This document shows, in pieces, positions 1 through 8,859 of a DNA stretch of 64,000 nucleotides. The DNA comes from Bacillota bacterium. Lineage in GTDB: Bacteria > Bacillota > Clostridia > Lachnospirales > Lachnospiraceae. Every line of letters begins with the position of its first letter. The stretch's first letter is position 1. The stretch is from assembly GCA_023414875.1 (NCBI GenBank), contig JAEZMV010000009.1:123039-187038 (forward strand), given 5' to 3'. The position numbers and the translations under genes were made by a program. The notes beneath the pieces were generated by a model. The model ran no database searches and was not told the DNA's origin. It saw only the letters and a list, made by a program, of their open reading frames with translations.

Positions 1-990
1 TTCCCAAATAACGCATATCCTTATTCCATGCCTAATCTGTTTCGTCAGGCAGCACTTGAAGCCGGTAATGAGGATGTAGTCATCAGATCCTTCCACCAGA
101 ATGATGGTAATTTTTATAATAGGCTTAACGCACATAAAAACTTCGGCTTTGATGAACTGGTTGATATTAAATCGATGGAGGAGCATGGAGTTATCAACAC
201 CTGGAATACTGAGCAGCGAGAAAGAAATTTAGATTCCCTTACCATGAAATCAATGAAGGATGAGATGTTTCCAACAAATAAGCGATTCTTCTCCTATTGG
301 ATTACTTTTTCCTCCCATGGATTTTATAATGAAAGAACGAATTTAAAAGAGTATTATGATAAATTCGATGAATTAGGAGTGTTCCCGGAAGGAAATAAAT
401 ATGAGAGTTATCTACGTACCTATGCAGCGGCGGTCGCTGATCTTGATAAAGCCATCGGAATTATGTTCGAGGATTTAGAAAAGAAGGGGCTGCTTGATAA
501 GACCACAATCCTATTGGTAGCGGATCATAACACTTATTATAACGGTCTCAGTAAATATGCCAAGGAGATAGATACGCAATTTGAACCTGAACTTTACCGT
601 GTTCCGATGATAATCTATGACCAAAAGCTGACAGCTTCTATGAAAGCAAACAAAAAGAGCCTGACTGTTTCAAAATTCACTACTACAACGGATGTGATAC
701 CTACCCTGTTTGATATATTCGGTATTCCGGCCTGGAAGAATTTGTATCTTGGAACAACTGTATTCAAAGAAGATACCGAGAGCATCATTTTTTCTCGAGC
801 CTATAATATTTTTATCACAGATAAATACATAGGGTACTCCTTAAATAACTTAAAATATGTAGCTTCAGACGCGACTCAAAATACAAAGGACGACTTTGTC
901 GACCGCGCACTTATCTATCTTAATAAATTAGAGAGTATCGATCGAATATTCTGCAGTGATTATTTTTCAGATCATGATTATAAGCAGTAA
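1..990 (+). CDS. LtaS-like sulfatase-fold phosphoglycerol transferase, 3' part
   Basis: The frame is open to the first base of the window, so the N-terminus, probably with membrane helices, lies upstream. The visible 330 residues match the extracellular catalytic half of the LtaS/alkaline-phosphatase superfamily: an early PNLFRQAA segment, a YWITFSSHG stretch, and the metal-site motif VADHNTYY near the middle, where LtaS proteins usually have a Gly-Asp-His motif. Family members move glycerol-phosphate from phosphatidylglycerol onto lipoteichoic acid or related glycolipids outside the membrane. If the sigma-K gene downstream is split by a skin-type element, this gene could be cargo inside that element. 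Assignment to the superfamily is firm; the exact polymer made is not known. Confidence 0.8.
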   Translation, partial: FPNNAYPYSMPNLFRQAALEAGNEDVVIRSFHQNDGNFYNRLNAHKNFGFDELVDIKSMEEHGVINTWNTEQRERNLDSLTMKSMKDEMFPTNKRFFSYWITFSSHGFYNERTNLKEYYDKFDELGVFPEGNKYESYLRTYAAAVADLDKAIGIMFEDLEKKGLLDKTTILLVADHNTYYNGLSKYAKEIDTQFEPELYRVPMIIYDQKLTASMKANKKSLTVSKFTTTTDVIPTLFDIFGIPAWKNLYLGTTVFKEDTESIIFSRAYNIFITDKYIGYSLNNLKYVASDATQNTKDDFVDRALIYLNKLESIDRIFCSDYFSDHDYKQ

Positions 991-1066
991 AATTAAGGAA
1001 CAATCTCTTTATAAGTATGGGAAAATATGGTATACTGAGTACGATCCTATAAAGCAGGTGTAACAA

Positions 1067-2704
1067 GTGCCTAAAAGTATCGCAATATACTCTCGTAAAT
1101 CCAAATTTACCGGTAAAGGGGAAAGTATTGAGAACCAGATTGATCTCTGCAGACAGTACATAGAAAAACATTTTTCAGAGGATGCACCACTAGAGATATT
1201 AATCTACGAGGACGAAGGGTTTTCCGGTAAAAATACATCCAGGCCACAATTTAAGACAATGCTGCAGGACGCAAAGAACAAAAAATTTTCTGCTCTCGTA
1301 TGTTACCGTCTCGATCGCATCAGCCGTAATGTGGGCGATTTTGCGAACATGGTTGAGGATTTAATAAAACTGGGGATAGATTTTATCTCTATTAGAGAAA
1401 CCTTTGATACCTCTAACTCAATGGGACGCGCCATGATGTATATTGCATCCGTGTTCGCCCAGTTAGAACGGGAAACGATAGCAGAGCGTATTCGAGATAA
1501 TATGTATGAACTCTCTAAAACAGGACGATGGCTGGGGGGAACAACCCCGACCGGCTATACCAGTGAAAGCATAGAAAAGGTCTCAATTGACGGGAAACTA
1601 AGGAAATCGTGTAGATTAAAGATAATACCTGAGGAAGCACAAATCGTTACCCTGATCTATGATAAATATCTGGAAACCGGATCTCTAACTAAAACTGATG
1701 CTTATTTGGTTCAAAACAATTATGTCACTAAAAACAAGCTGCAATTTACACGGTTCGCAATTAAGAGTATCCTGACAAATCCGGTTTATATGATCGCTGA
1801 TGAAGAAGCTTATCGTTATATTGCCGAGAATAGGATGGATTTATTCTCTGAAGAAAAAGACTTTAATGGGAAACATGGTATTATGGCATATAATCGGACT
1901 CTTCAAAAGGAGGGTATGCCTCATCGGTACCGGGGAATGGATGAATGGATTGTATCGGTAGGGAAGCACGAAGGATTAATTAGTGGATATCAGTGGGTAA
2001 AGGTACAAGAACTTCTTCAAGGGAATTGTTCTAAAGCATACAAAAGACCACGAAGCAATGTCGCATTACTATCTGGGTTGTTGTATTGCGGTGGTTGCGG
2101 AAGTTATATGAGACCAAAGCTTACAAAACGTAAAACTTCAGATGGAGACAGAATTTATGATTATATCTGTTCCCTAAAGGAAAAGAGTAATAGAAAATGC
2201 TGCGATATAAAGAACCCGAATGGTAATTTATTAGATTGGATGGTATGTGAAGAGATAAAAAAGCTTCCTAAGGATAATCTGGATTTTATGAATCGGATGG
2301 ATAAATTAACTGGAACGATTTTGAAATATAAACTAACAAGTGTTTCTGAGCTGGAACGCTTTAAAAAGCTATTCGAGGATAATGAGAAGGAAATTAGCTC
2401 GTTAATCAACAAATTATCCATTTTGCAGGATAATGTCGCAAATCAATATGTGATTAAGCGAATCGAAGCCTGCCACTTAAAATCAGAAGAATTACAATAT
2501 CTGATAAGAGAAGCGGAAGCGAAGACTGAGAGTTCCGATTTATCTGAATTCGAGGTGAATTCATTAAAACATATGTTATTAGATTTTGCAGTTTGCTTTG
2601 ATCATTCTACAATTATACAAAAACGTAAAGCTGTCGGTGAGATTGTTAAAAGAGTCGTTTGGGATGGGAACAATGCTCATCTGTATCTAACCTCTTCGTC
2701 TTAG
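1067..2704 (+). CDS. Large serine recombinase (SpoIVCA-like)
   Basis: 545 residues with the layout of large serine integrases. The N-terminal resolvase domain (about 1-150) has the catalytic serine in IYSRKS, the YRLDRISRN motif and the ASVFAQLERETIAERIRDN helix E. A recombinase domain (about 160-300) follows, then a zinc ribbon with YCGGCGSY and a later Cys pair, then a coiled coil (about 410-500). The start is a GTG with a short purine-rich site upstream. The stop lies only 23 bases before the AATGA core inside the sigma-K homology, which is how recombinases of sigK-intervening (skin) elements are placed. Inference: it excises the element between the two sigK halves during sporulation. A prophage integrase with another target is the alternative. 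Confidence 0.88.
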   Translation: MPKSIAIYSRKSKFTGKGESIENQIDLCRQYIEKHFSEDAPLEILIYEDEGFSGKNTSRPQFKTMLQDAKNKKFSALVCYRLDRISRNVGDFANMVEDLIKLGIDFISIRETFDTSNSMGRAMMYIASVFAQLERETIAERIRDNMYELSKTGRWLGGTTPTGYTSESIEKVSIDGKLRKSCRLKIIPEEAQIVTLIYDKYLETGSLTKTDAYLVQNNYVTKNKLQFTRFAIKSILTNPVYMIADEEAYRYIAENRMDLFSEEKDFNGKHGIMAYNRTLQKEGMPHRYRGMDEWIVSVGKHEGLISGYQWVKVQELLQGNCSKAYKRPRSNVALLSGLLYCGGCGSYMRPKLTKRKTSDGDRIYDYICSLKEKSNRKCCDIKNPNGNLLDWMVCEEIKKLPKDNLDFMNRMDKLTGTILKYKLTSVSELERFKKLFEDNEKEISSLINKLSILQDNVANQYVIKRIEACHLKSEELQYLIREAEAKTESSDLSEFEVNSLKHMLLDFAVCFDHSTIIQKRKAVGEIVKRVVWDGNNAHLYLTSSS

Positions 2705-2717
2705 ATGCCGTAAGGAT

Positions 2718-2738
2718 AGGATAGCAAATGAGCTTTTA
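2718..2738 (+). other. Probable attachment-site junction inside sigK
   Basis: The reading frame of the downstream sigma fragment is open from 2691. Its homology to sigma-K begins at about 2718 with RIANELLMMLR, matching the segment of Bacillus SigK that reads ENEILMHLR. It contains the five bases AATGA at 2727-2731, the core reported for the B. subtilis skin element. Upstream codons do not resemble sigma-K, so the junction should fall here. Confidence 0.6.
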
Positions 2739-3086
2739 ATGATGCTCAGAAGTGGTAAACGATTAGCCAAAGAAGTGTATCTGTATGATCCGATTGGATC
2801 CGATCGGGAGGGTAATGAAATCAATCTGTTGGATATCATAGAAGAGGCAGAAGTTGATATTGTTGAAAATATTGTGCTGGAAGATGATATTAAAAAACTG
2901 TATCACATGATCGGTAAAGTGTTGACTGATAGAGAACGCGAAATAATCTGCTTACGTTACGGACTAAGTAATCGAAAAGAAGTAACTCAACGGGAGATAG
3001 CTAACAAGTTAGGGATATCCAGAAGCTACGTCAGTAGAATTGAAAAAAAAGCTTTGAAGAAACTGCGAGAGTGCTTTGAACTCTAG
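2739..3086 (+). CDS. sigK: 3' half of a sigma-K-like sporulation sigma factor
   Basis: 115 residues from the first ATG; homology extends about seven codons further upstream. It contains the end of sigma region 3 (YLYDPIGSDREGNEINLLD) and a complete region 4 with LTDREREIICLRYGL and the helix-turn-helix TQREIANKLGISRSYVSRIE, which recognises the -35 element. Regions 1-2 are missing and no 5' half occurs in the window. The break point matches the interruption of sigK by skin elements in Bacillus and clostridia. As it stands the product would lack core-binding region 2, so function requires excision by the adjacent recombinase. The C-terminus is unusually short, and its last codons seed a tandem repeat array downstream. 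Confidence 0.82.
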   Translation: MMLRSGKRLAKEVYLYDPIGSDREGNEINLLDIIEEAEVDIVENIVLEDDIKKLYHMIGKVLTDREREIICLRYGLSNRKEVTQREIANKLGISRSYVSRIEKKALKKLRECFEL

Positions 3087-3397
3087 AATACCTAGATGCA
3101 GTTTCTTTGAGAAGTCTGAGAGAATGCTTTGAACTCTAGAATACCTAGATGCAGTTTCTTTAAGAAACCTGCGAGAATGCTTTGAACTCTAGAATACCTG
3201 ATGCAGTTTCTTTGAGAAGTCTGAGAGTGCCTTGAACTCTAGAATACCTAGATGCAGTTTCTTTAGAAGCCTGAGAGAGTGTTTTGAACTCTAGAATACC
3301 TAAATGCAGTCTCTTTGAGAAGCCTGAGAGTGCTTTGAACTCTAGATTACCTAAATGCAGTTTTTTTGAAAAAACTGCGAGAATGCTCTGAATCTGA
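3055..3397 (+). repeat. 50-53 bp tandem repeats derived from the sigK 3' end
   Basis: The unit begins with the last ten codons and stop of the sigma gene and continues through ATACCTAGATGCAGTTTCTT. The marker TGAACTCTAG recurs at 3077, 3130, 3183, 3233, 3284 and 3336 (periods 53, 53, 50, 51, 52), and a degenerate seventh copy at 3370-3397 lacks it. Copies differ by small indels and substitutions. There are no spacers, so it is not a CRISPR array. The reverse-strand open frame across it is an artefact of the repeat. Confidence 0.9.
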
Positions 3398-3433
3398 AAT
3401 ACGATACAGGTATCACGAATTATATACTTATGT

Positions 3434-3467
3434 AACGACGTTTGGGAAACTAGGCGTCGTTTTTTTG
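3434..3467 (+). terminator. Rho-independent terminator after the sigK region
   Basis: Arms AACGACG (3434-3440) and CGTCGTT (3455-3461), with an inner GTTT/AAAC pairing, are followed by a run of T. It lies just past the last repeat copy and would end sigK transcription. Confidence 0.75.
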
Positions 3468-3691
3468 TGTGCGTGTGTCCAGCAGGCACACGCTTTGACG
3501 AAAATTTTATTTGTACATGCATGGCTTCATATTATTGCATTATTTTCTACATAATAAATAAAAAGTTAATAGATTTTTAATGGGAATATTGGTTAACTTA
3601 TAGTATGATTATTCTTAAGCTGGTGTAGGTTCATTTTGAACTTATTCCTATAATAATTGTGCCTTGAGCTAACGGCAGAATGGAGATAATT

Positions 3692-4084
3692 ATGAATCAA
3701 CTTAGAAGATTTATGTATGGTAGATATGGAATTGATCGGTTAAATCGGATGCTGGTGTTTGCAGCATTTTTTATATCCTTGATAGCGTTGTTCTCTAGAT
3801 ATACTCTAATTAACATCGGCGCATATTTTATAATGGCAATTGCCATATTTCGAATCATGTCAAAGAATATTGCTAAAAGGTCTCAGGAGAATCTGGTATA
3901 TTGCAGATTTGCTGATCGTGTAAAGAATAAGTTCAGGCTTATCAAATTATCCTTAATAGGAACAAAAACGCATAAGTATTATAAATGCTCCCGTTGTAGG
4001 CAAACCATCCGTATACCAAGGGGAAAAGGAAAGATTTGTATTACCTGTCCGAAATGCAAGGCGGAATTTATTCGAAGAACCTAA
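3692..4084 (+). CDS. Small membrane protein with C-terminal zinc ribbon
   Basis: 130 residues from the ATG at 3692, chosen because GGAG lies six bases upstream; an in-frame ATG at 3680 has no such site. Two hydrophobic helices (about residues 20-50) are followed by a basic segment and a zinc ribbon with two Cys pairs, CSRCRQTIRIPRGKGK then CPKCKAEF. The layout matches small uncharacterised clostridial membrane zinc-ribbon proteins. The cytoplasmic ribbon may bind metal or nucleic acid, but no function is known. It is monocistronic, with about 170 bases of AT-rich leader. Confidence 0.7.
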   Translation: MNQLRRFMYGRYGIDRLNRMLVFAAFFISLIALFSRYTLINIGAYFIMAIAIFRIMSKNIAKRSQENLVYCRFADRVKNKFRLIKLSLIGTKTHKYYKCSRCRQTIRIPRGKGKICITCPKCKAEFIRRT

Positions 4085-4119
4085 TATAAATTTGATACAG
4101 AAAGACAGAGGAAAGTTAG

Positions 4120-4239
4120 TTGAGAAAGATCGGTAATGTCATCTGTGCAATGATAGAGTATTACTCACAAGATGTGAGAAGAGATTTTGTTAAGGCGAGA
4201 TTTAGAGAATTATCAATGTATCATATACAGCTTTTGTGA
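4120..4239 (+). pseudogene. Possible N-terminal remnant of an HD-domain protein
   Basis: A TTG at 4120 follows AGAGGAAAG and opens a 39-codon frame beginning RKIGNVICAMIEYYSQDVRR. This resembles the N-terminus of small HD-domain phosphohydrolases, which continue with an asparagine/histidine helix; here the frame departs after RRD and stops at 4239. It may be a truncated remnant or chance. No other gene is visible between 4085 and 4360. Confidence 0.3.
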
Positions 4240-4360
4240 TATTATGATTCTTGAACCGATTTAAAAATTTATCCTTATGCAGTTACCCGTAGTACTAAAA
4301 ATTTCTGACTTTTTTCTAAAAGATTCAGTAGGAATCATAATCTACAAGGGAGATATGATA

Positions 4361-5656
4361 ATGAAACGATATTTATTGATTGGAAAAATATTATTTTTGA
4401 TATGTATGTCTTTTATTCTGCTCCGTATAGCTCCATCAGCGACAGCTGATGCAAAGGAGAAAAAATATGGAATCGCGATTGCAGACGAAAACGGTAAGTA
4501 TACCTTCTATGATCTGAATGATAAAACGGATGGGAAAGCTTCAATTGAAGTTTCCCCGAAGGGCAATGTTATGATTCCGTTAAAGAAACTTACATCGTAC
4601 ATGCCTTTACTGTCCTACAAATTTAATTCGGTGAGTAATACAGCTACAATCACGAATACTCAAAATGGTAAGAAAATAGTGCTTACGAAGGATAGTAAGT
4701 ATCTGAATTATTATTCTGGACCGAAGGCGAAGCCTTCCAAAAAATCGATGGTATATAAAATGTATATTTCTGAAAGCAGTTCTGATGTGATGGTACATAT
4801 GAGTACCCTAAAGTGGGTATGTCAATCCTCCGCTGGTGTTAAATCTTTTAAAACTGTCGATATGCAAAAAGCAGGTTATGATACCCTTACTTATAGCAGT
4901 ATCATACTATATAACCCGTACGAGGCTATAACGGAACTGCCGAAAGCTTCTAAGGTTACCGGTATCTCTGCTACAGTAAAGGTCACAATCCCGGAAGGTT
5001 ATTCTGTCGCCCAAATCTTTGACTTACTGGTAAAAAAGGGTGTATGTGCTTCCACTGAAGGATTGTATCAAATGATGGAAGATTATGATTTTTCTTATTA
5101 TCCATTGGTTAGTGAAATTCCGGACAATGAAAATCGATGTTTTAAACTGGAAGGTTATCTGTACCCGGACACCTATGAATTCTATCGATTAAGTAAACCA
5201 CAGGATGTGATAGGAAAATTCCTTCGAAATACGGAAGCAAAGCTTACTGCTGAGGACAGGGCAAAGGCTGTCGAGATGGGCTTAACCGTAAATGAGATAC
5301 TAACGATTGCATCGATGATAGAGAAGGAAACGGCTGATAAGAATTTGATGTCAACCATAGCTTCTGTTATCTATAATCGTTTGGACCTGGGCATGAAGCT
5401 GCAATTTGATTCCACCATCTATTATGTGGAAAGATATATTAAGCCATTTATCATCGGGGATATTAATAGGTATAATTCCTTCTATAATACCTATAAATGT
5501 CCGGCTCTGCCGGCAAGTCCGATTTGTAATCCGGGGAGGGCCGCGATTAAAGCTGCGCTGAACCCGGAAACAACTGATTATCTTTACTTTTATAGTGATG
5601 AGGCAGGAGAATATCATTTTTCAAAAGATTATGTCAAACCGGCGGCTACAGAGTAA
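4361..5656 (+). CDS. mltG: MltG/YceG-like endolytic murein transglycosylase
   Basis: Start at 4361, seven bases after AGGGAG; the longer frame begins at 4277 but has no site. The first 25 residues form a signal sequence or anchor. Residues about 30-200 are an unrecognised extracellular segment, possibly a copper-amine-oxidase-like stalk domain. Residues about 205-430 carry the YceG fold: a LysM-like IPEGYSVAQIFDLL, then FKLEGYLYPDTYEFY, ASMIEKET with the catalytic glutamate, and FDSTIYYV. Family members cut nascent glycan strands next to the membrane and set glycan length. The N-terminal extra domain and the lack of a cytoplasmic tail differ from the E. coli form. Confidence 0.85.
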   Translation: MKRYLLIGKILFLICMSFILLRIAPSATADAKEKKYGIAIADENGKYTFYDLNDKTDGKASIEVSPKGNVMIPLKKLTSYMPLLSYKFNSVSNTATITNTQNGKKIVLTKDSKYLNYYSGPKAKPSKKSMVYKMYISESSSDVMVHMSTLKWVCQSSAGVKSFKTVDMQKAGYDTLTYSSIILYNPYEAITELPKASKVTGISATVKVTIPEGYSVAQIFDLLVKKGVCASTEGLYQMMEDYDFSYYPLVSEIPDNENRCFKLEGYLYPDTYEFYRLSKPQDVIGKFLRNTEAKLTAEDRAKAVEMGLTVNEILTIASMIEKETADKNLMSTIASVIYNRLDLGMKLQFDSTIYYVERYIKPFIIGDINRYNSFYNTYKCPALPASPICNPGRAAIKAALNPETTDYLYFYSDEAGEYHFSKDYVKPAATE

Positions 5657-5713
5657 TGAAACAACGACTATGTTGATTTGTGTATACAGAGGAATGAAGC
5701 AACGACTATGTTG
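5655..5713 (+). repeat. Two-copy direct repeat after mltG
   Basis: AATGAAACAACGACTATGTT at 5655 recurs at 5693 with one change, spaced 38 bases apart, starting at the mltG stop. No hairpin or gene is associated. Confidence 0.6.
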
Positions 5714-5807
5714 TTTTGACGACTACAAATGAATAAATCAATATATCTTCTTTATGCTTTGGAAGGCTAGATTTTATCTAAGTAGGTTCGAAAGAAAAAA
5801 TATATGT

Positions 5808-5866
5808 AAAAAAAGAGGTGCTATGAAACAAACATTTCGATCCGTTTGTTTCACAGCACCCTTTTA
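5808..5866. terminator. Bidirectional terminator between mltG and the ABC-F gene
   Basis: A long stem pairs GGTGCTATGAAACAAAC with GTTTGTTTCACAGCACC around a ten-base loop (5817-5860). An A run lies on the left and a T run on the right, so it can serve both convergent genes. Confidence 0.85.
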
Positions 5867-5896
5867 TATAGTCTCTGTCAAGCAGCTTCGATGCTC

Positions 5897-7450
5897 TTAC
5901 TTCTTAGTCGTCCATTTCGAACAATCCCAAACCTTAGTAACAACATCTTCATAAAATTCCGGTTCATGACAGATTAGTAGGATACTTCCTTTGTAAGCTT
6001 TCAAAGCTCGTTTTAGCTCCTCCTTCGCATCCACATCCAAATGGTTAGTGGGCTCATCTAGTAGTAATATGTTCGTATCTCTATTGATTAATTTACACAG
6101 ACGTACCTTTGCCTGTTCGCCACCGCTGAGAACCCTGACCTGACTTTCTATATGCTTCGTGGTCAGTCCACATTTCGCTAATGCAGAACGTACCTCATAC
6201 TGTGTATAGCCGGGAAACTCCTTCCAGATTTCCTCCAGGCAGGTTGTATTATTTCCGGGAGCCATTTCCTGCTCGAAATAACCGATACTTAAGTAGTCGC
6301 CCAGGGTAACACTTCCACCAAGCGAAGGTATTAAGCCTAAAATACTTTTTAATAAGGTCGTCTTACCAATTCCATTAGCACCGACCAGTGCGATTTTTTC
6401 ACCACGTTCCATAGACAGTGTAAAGGGAGAGGATAATGGTTCCTCGTACCCAATCACTAAATCCTCGGATTGGAAGATGTATCTGCCGGCTGCACGAGCT
6501 TCTTTGAAATTAAACTCAGGCTTTGGCTTTTCTCTAGCCAGTTCGATTACATCCATTTTATCTAATTTCTTCTGACGAGACATCGCCATATTACGGGTTG
6601 AAACTCTTGCCTTATTACGTGCGACGAAATCCTCAAGCTCTTCAATTTCCTTTTGTTGTCTTTTGTAAGCTGCTTCTAGTTGTGTCTTTTTCATTTCGTA
6701 CACATCTAAGAATTTATCGTAATTGCCGACATAACGGTTTAATGCCTGATTCTCCATATGATAAATGATATTTACCACACTGTTGAGGAAGGGGATGTCA
6801 TGGGAAATGAGTATGAAGGCATTTTCATAATCATTCAGATAACGCTTGAGCCACTCTATATGCTGAACATCAAGATAATTCGTGGGCTCATCTAAAAGTA
6901 GGATATCCGGTTTCTCAAGAAGCAGCTTACCAAGTAAGAGCTTCGTTCTTTGACCCCCGCTCAGATCTGTTACATCGCAGTCCAGACCAATTTCATCTAA
7001 GCCCAAAGCATGGGCGATTTCGTCTACTTTACTATCGATAATATAAAAATCATGCATCGTAAGCATGTCCTGGATTACACCCATCTCATCAATCATTTCC
7101 TGTAAGGCATCACCTTCAGCGGTTCCCATATCATCGCAAAGTTGATTCATTTTTTCTTCCAATTCAAACAAATAAGAAAAGGCTGACTGTAAAATACTAC
7201 GAAGGGTCATCCCCTTTTCCAAAATTGCATGCTGATCAAGATAACCGACATGCACATGCTTTGACCATTCGATTTTACCCTCGTCAGGCATCAGCTTATT
7301 GGTAACAATATTCATGAAGGTGGATTTTCCCTCTCCGTTAGCACCGATTAGACCGATATGCTCCCCTTTTAAAAGACGGAAGGATACATCCTGAAAAATT
7401 GCCCGATCACCAAAACCATGACTGAGATTTGTAACATTTAATATGCTCAT
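5897..7450 (-). CDS. ABC-F family ATPase
   Basis: 517 residues with two ABC domains and no membrane segments. Domain 1 has Walker A GANGEGKST, signature LSGGQ and Walker B LLLDEPTNYLD. A charged interdomain linker (about 235-305) is typical of ABC-F. Domain 2 has GANGIGKTT, LSGGE and LLLDEPTNHLD, followed by the conserved histidine (ICHEPEF). ABC-F proteins bind the ribosomal E site and act in translation or in protection from ribosome-targeting drugs; which applies here cannot be told. Reading is leftward from an ATG preceded by AAGGAG. The 5' flank carries a structured region at 7640-7790 that could be a leader. Confidence 0.9.
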   Translation of the reverse strand: MSILNVTNLSHGFGDRAIFQDVSFRLLKGEHIGLIGANGEGKSTFMNIVTNKLMPDEGKIEWSKHVHVGYLDQHAILEKGMTLRSILQSAFSYLFELEEKMNQLCDDMGTAEGDALQEMIDEMGVIQDMLTMHDFYIIDSKVDEIAHALGLDEIGLDCDVTDLSGGQRTKLLLGKLLLEKPDILLLDEPTNYLDVQHIEWLKRYLNDYENAFILISHDIPFLNSVVNIIYHMENQALNRYVGNYDKFLDVYEMKKTQLEAAYKRQQKEIEELEDFVARNKARVSTRNMAMSRQKKLDKMDVIELAREKPKPEFNFKEARAAGRYIFQSEDLVIGYEEPLSSPFTLSMERGEKIALVGANGIGKTTLLKSILGLIPSLGGSVTLGDYLSIGYFEQEMAPGNNTTCLEEIWKEFPGYTQYEVRSALAKCGLTTKHIESQVRVLSGGEQAKVRLCKLINRDTNILLLDEPTNHLDVDAKEELKRALKAYKGSILLICHEPEFYEDVVTKVWDCSKWTTKK

Positions 7451-7639
7451 TGTTTATAAAACTCCTTATATTATGGGCTTCTTTCATCCCCTGATTTCAT
7501 ACAGCTGCGATTATATATTTTACACGATAATTTGCAAAATTACAATTCCATTATCGTAAAGAATATAATATTCGTAAATGCTGTATAAATATGTAAAATA
7601 GTGCCCAAAATGATAGAAAATGATAGACACTTATAATTT

Positions 7640-7790
7640 TATTCATCCGATACATATGAAAATAAACCATTTGAACAGGGTTCTGGCTTTTGGCCCATAC
7701 CTATCCGTAGGTATTACAGTATCATTGCTGTACGGCAGGCAGATGATAGAATGGTATATACGAACTTTTTTAAATGGTTTGTGAAAATAA
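7640..7790. other. Unassigned structured intergenic region
   Basis: The 450-base gap between the divergent ABC-F and GtrA genes holds AAACCATTT at 7663 paired with AAATGGTTT near 7773, enclosing a hairpin ATACCTA-TCCG-TAGGTAT (7701-7718) and a short ACAG/CTGT stem. Read on the minus strand, the outer stem ends in a T-rich run, so it could be an attenuating leader of the ABC-F gene. No known riboswitch consensus was recognised. Confidence 0.35.
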
Positions 7791-7904
7791 TTCTGAATAA
7801 CAAATTCCTTTCAAAAACTAATTAATGGTGCAGAATTGTATTTATTATGTTATAATGCTAAGAAATATGTAATTTTGAGAGCGGTTATGAAAGGAAATGT
7901 AAGA

Positions 7905-8321
7905 ATGTCAAAATGGACTAGACTGTTTCAAAGGATCGTTAACAGAGAGACGATAGCATATGGTATCGCAGGCGTTCTAACAACAGTCGTTAACTTCACA
8001 AGTTATATAAGTATATGCCAGTTAGGAGTTCCTAAGCTTACCTCCAATGCAATTGCTTGGGTGATAGCGGTTACGTTTGCATATGTAGTAAATAAAAAGA
8101 ATGTATTTTTATCTAAAAGTGAGAGTGTAAAAGATGAAGCCACTAAGCTAACAAAATTCTTTGGAGCAAGATTGATTACACTTGGAGTTGAGCAATCAGG
8201 AATGTTTATCTTTGTCAGCTTGCTCGGGTTTTATCATCTTATGGTGAAAGCGCTATTAGCAGTGATCGTCATAATATTGAATTATATTTTCAGTAAGCTT
8301 TATATATTTAATAAGAAATAG
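7905..8321 (+). CDS. GtrA-family membrane protein
   Basis: About 138 residues from the ATG at 7905, with AAAGGAA ten bases upstream; the ATG at 7887 is an alternative. Four hydrophobic helices fit GtrA: the first includes IAYGIAGVLTTVVNFTSY, then ITLGVEQSGMFIFVSLLG and a C-terminal helix ending in NYIFSKLYIF, the family's usual ending. GtrA-like proteins are thought to flip polyprenyl-linked sugars or assist wall and teichoic acid glycosylation. No glycosyltransferase partner is adjacent. Confidence 0.85.
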   Translation: MSKWTRLFQRIVNRETIAYGIAGVLTTVVNFTSYISICQLGVPKLTSNAIAWVIAVTFAYVVNKKNVFLSKSESVKDEATKLTKFFGARLITLGVEQSGMFIFVSLLGFYHLMVKALLAVIVIILNYIFSKLYIFNKK

Positions 8322-8323
8322 TA

Positions 8324-8479
8324 GACAGTAATGTTGATAATCAAACTGCATACGCCGTAGTGTTATCAAACGATGATACTTTAACATTTGCTAACGTAAT
8401 AAATAATTTAACTTCAAGTAAAGATATTATAAAAGATGAACCATATAGAATAGTATTCCTAGGAATGAAGTCAGTATAA
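8324..8479 (+). pseudogene. Possible coding remnant downstream of gtrA
   Basis: A 52-codon open stretch with coding-like composition ends in TAA at 8477 and includes AYAVVLSNDDTLTFANVINN. It has no clear start codon or ribosome site and begins at the gtrA stop. The family was not recognised. The rest of the gap to 8859 holds a possible ACCAC/GTGGT hairpin with a T run at 8552-8597 and AT-rich sequence with no gene. Confidence 0.3.
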
Positions 8480-8859
8480 TATGATTATATTTCGGTACAT
8501 TTGTCCCAACTGGAATTATATAATATGATATAATAAATATTACCACTTTTTTGATGAGAAATAGATGTGAATATTCTCCTTAGAAAGGTGGTTTTTTCAT
8601 ACAGCACCTATAGTAAACCCCATCTGACCCATGGTGAGTATTTGCATTACGAACTAAGTTATGCAAATAAGCAAAAGTAGCTCCGCTTCGGAATTGTTTT
8701 TCGAAATTATATTTATACCTTAGTTAGTGTGCGAACAGTAACTCTCTCAATAATATATGGAGTATAATTCAGCTTCAACTTGCATTCTTTGAAAATTATG
8801 TTATAACTATAGGGAATAACAAAAATGAGCTGCGAAACGCCATGATGGAGGAATAGTTA

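Noticed and set aside
2739..3086. Stand-alone small sigma factor
   Set aside because: Homology to SigK continues upstream of the ATG and regions 1-2 are missing, which fits a split gene better.
3055..3397. Possible CRISPR array
   Set aside because: Whole 50-53 bp units repeat, with no unique spacers.
3160..3522. Minus-strand open frame of 120 codons
   Set aside because: It is made by the tandem sigK-tail repeats read backwards and has no ribosome site.
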